From Pusillimonas sp. UBA3987 (GTDB lineage Bacteria; Pseudomonadota; Gammaproteobacteria; Burkholderiales; Burkholderiaceae_B): a stretch of DNA of 64,000 nt. Below the pieces are notes generated by a model. That model had not been told where the DNA came from and did not search any database. It worked only from the letters and a program-made list of their open reading frames with translations. Position 1 is the first letter of the stretch, and the number at the start of each line of letters is the position of its first letter. A program made the position numbers and the translations under genes. The DNA lies in the NCBI GenBank assembly GCA_002384935.1, contig DGCD01000011.1:62001-126000 (forward strand). The letters are read 5' to 3'. Positions 62,725 to 64,000 of this stretch are shown in pieces.

Positions 62725-62991
62725 ATGAAGACCTCACGATTTACCGACAGCCAGATCATTGCGATATTGAAGCAGGCTGAAGCAGGAACACCAGTTCCAG
62801 ATTTATGCCGGGAGCATGGAATGAGTAGCGCGACATTTTATAAATGGCGCGCCAAATACGGCGGGATGGATGTTGGGCTTATGTCACGCATGAAGGAGCT
62901 GGAAGCCGAGAATGCGCGGTTAAAGAAAATGTATGCAGAGGAGCGTTTGAAGTCTGATATTTTGAAGGAAGCCATTGAAAAAAAGTGGTAA
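62725..62991 (+). CDS. IS3-family OrfA
   Basis: An 88-residue protein with a helix-turn-helix (FTDSQIIAILKQAEAGTPVPDLCREHGMSSATFYKWRAKYGG) and a leucine-zipper segment (MKELEAENARLKKMYAEERLKSDIL). It binds the IS ends. Near its end an A7 run at 62978-62984 followed by G is a classical slip site for -1 frameshifting into orfB. Confidence 0.93.
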   Translation: MKTSRFTDSQIIAILKQAEAGTPVPDLCREHGMSSATFYKWRAKYGGMDVGLMSRMKELEAENARLKKMYAEERLKSDILKEAIEKKW

Positions 62992-63812
62992 AGCCATCTC
63001 GCCGGCGTGAGATGGCGCAAAGAGCGGTCGCGCAATTTAAATGCAGCATTCGTGTGGCATGCAATGCATTTGGTATCAGTGAGAAGTGCTACCGATATCA
63101 AGCAAAATTAAGCAGTGTTAATCAGGAAATTGCTGATTGGCTGCTTCGGTTAACACATAACCAGCGCAACTGGGGATTTGGGTTGTGCTATTTGTATTTG
63201 CGTAATGTTAAAGGCTTTAAATGGAACCATAAACGCGTTTACCGGATCTATCGGGAACTGGAGCTGAACATGCGTATTAAGCCGCGTAAGCGATTGATTC
63301 GTGAGCAGCCAGAGCCATTACATGTGCCCGTTAAAACCAACGAGATTTGGTCGATGGATTTCATGCACGATCAATTGGCCGATGGCCGCACGATTCGGTT
63401 ATTCAATGTGATTGATGATTTTAATCGCGAGGGGTTGTGTATTGATGTTGATTTTTCATTGCCGGCTCTACGGGTGATTCGGTCTTTAGATCAAGTCATT
63501 GAGTGGCGCGGTAAGCCCAAAATGATTCGTTGCGACAACGGTCCGGAATACGCCAGTTCAGCCTTAATGCAATGGGCACAACGGCATGGGATTGCGTTGC
63601 AATTTATCCAGCCAGGCAAGCCACAACAAAACGCTTATATTGAACGGTACAACCGCACGGTGCGTTATGACTGGCTCGCCCATCACTTATTTGATTCGAT
63701 CGAACAGGTTCAGGACTACGCAACCCGCTGGCTCTGGACTTACAATCACGAACGGCCAAACATGGCGTTGGGTGGGTTTACGCCCATCCAAAAATTAGCC
63801 ATGGCGGCATGA
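62985..63812 (+). CDS. IS3-family OrfB transposase (DDE)
   Basis: A 275-residue integrase-like catalytic protein. The DDE triad is D in WSMDFMHDQL, D in IRCDNGPEYAS, and E in AYIERYNRTVRYDWL. An HTH_21 segment precedes it. It overlaps orfA by seven bases and is probably made as an OrfAB fusion through the A7G slip site. Intact, so the IS could still be mobile. Confidence 0.94.
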   Translation: MVKPSRRREMAQRAVAQFKCSIRVACNAFGISEKCYRYQAKLSSVNQEIADWLLRLTHNQRNWGFGLCYLYLRNVKGFKWNHKRVYRIYRELELNMRIKPRKRLIREQPEPLHVPVKTNEIWSMDFMHDQLADGRTIRLFNVIDDFNREGLCIDVDFSLPALRVIRSLDQVIEWRGKPKMIRCDNGPEYASSALMQWAQRHGIALQFIQPGKPQQNAYIERYNRTVRYDWLAHHLFDSIEQVQDYATRWLWTYNHERPNMALGGFTPIQKLAMAA

Positions 63813-64000
63813 ACTCTACTTTTAACAACCTCCCAAAACGGGGGGAATACCCATCCAGCTACAGCGCAAGCAGAATGACCCTTTAACCCAATGCTACATC
63901 GATTTAATCTACCAGCCCATTCGTGACGGTTCCGGCCAGGTAAGCGGAATTTTCGTGCAAGGACACGACGTGACTGATGCGCATCTGCTGGCGCGAGAAG

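Larger units (their letters stand above)
62654..63851 (+). mobile_element. IS3-family insertion sequence
   Basis: A 1198-bp element with imperfect inverted ends: the left starts GGTAATCCTCCCG and the right, read inverted, GGTATTCCCCCCG. The similarity continues over about 42 bases with a shared GTTAAA-GTAGA. The flanks carry a 4-bp duplication CATC at 62650-62653 and 63852-63855. The two overlapping genes are typical of IS3; a 4-bp duplication fits the IS407 group, though the group is not certain. Confidence 0.93.
61841..64000 (+). pseudogene. PAS-domain sensor gene, disrupted by an IS, 3' end outside window
   Basis: The first part encodes two PAS domains: one at about residues 8-130 (FRSIFLKSPNAYVLLDTQLVVVDCN) and one from about residue 195 (MQSLFQQAPGFICVLRGPNHIYEIANDAYYQLIG). 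At 62653 an IS3-family element interrupts it after ALPI. When the IS and one CATC copy are removed, the frame continues in QLQRKQNDPLTQ, IYQPIRDGSGQVSGIF and HDVTDAHLLARE, completing the second PAS domain. The missing part beyond the window is probably a histidine kinase or other output domain. The truncated product would be 279 residues plus IS-encoded codons. Confidence 0.88.

Noticed and set aside
1..64000. CRISPR arrays, tRNA and rRNA genes
   Set aside because: No regularly spaced repeats, no cloverleaf candidates next to the integrase, and no rRNA-like sequence were seen on reading. The SE insertion is intergenic, not in a tRNA gene.

Overview
The window looks like chromosomal DNA of a betaproteobacterium of the family Alcaligenaceae (Burkholderiales). 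The reasons are the uvrA-MFS-ssb neighbourhood, the many TRAP and ABC uptake systems, a long-form DinB, and a picolinate gene cluster whose order equals the picRCEDFB4B3B2B1A1A2A3 order I recall for Alcaligenes faecalis JQ135. The genus cannot be fixed from the sequence. No rRNA, tRNA or CRISPR array was seen.

Layout. 1-8.9 kb: an uncharacterised catabolic block with two alpha/beta hydrolases, an NTF2-like protein, a MarR regulator, an FMN reductase, a luciferase-like flavin monooxygenase and a complete five-gene Liv-type ABC transporter. 8.9-12.2 kb: a ZnuD-like TonB receptor with a histidine-rich loop behind a palindromic Zur-like box, then dinB. 12.3-31.2 kb: picolinate catabolism. PicR (MarR) is followed by picC-picE-picD-picF (decarboxylation and 2,5-dihydroxypyridine ring cleavage to maleate), by a divergent four-component Rieske hydroxylase (picB1-B4), and by a molybdenum hydroxylase (picA1-A3) whose iron-sulfur subunit is fused to a CoxG-like domain. 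TRAP and ABC transporter genes are interleaved. Four near-identical 12-bp operators overlap the -10 regions of the pic promoters. 31.2-49.4 kb: mostly housekeeping and transport genes: EamA exporter, argD, LysR, a TAXI-TRAP system with a sulfatase, malate synthase G, pterin dehydratase, AMP nucleosidase, a SET protein, uvrA, an MFS transporter and ssb.

49.49-61.57 kb: a mobile element of about 12 kb inserted just downstream of ssb. It starts with intA-tfp-intB-srap, the four-gene recombination module that I recall as defining strand-biased circularizing integrative elements (SEs), and is bounded by a 15-bp inverted repeat. Its cargo is a complete hypophosphite/phosphite oxidation operon: htxA (2-oxoglutarate hypophosphite dioxygenase), htxBCD (ABC importer), ptxD (NAD phosphite dehydrogenase) and ptxE (LysR). 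A Pho box lies upstream of htxA. This pairing of a self-moving SE with reduced-phosphorus metabolism is the most interesting feature of the window.

61.6-64 kb: the chromosome resumes with a PAS-domain sensor gene cleanly disrupted by a 1198-bp IS3-family element with a 4-bp target duplication. Removing the IS restores the reading frame. The gene runs off the right edge.
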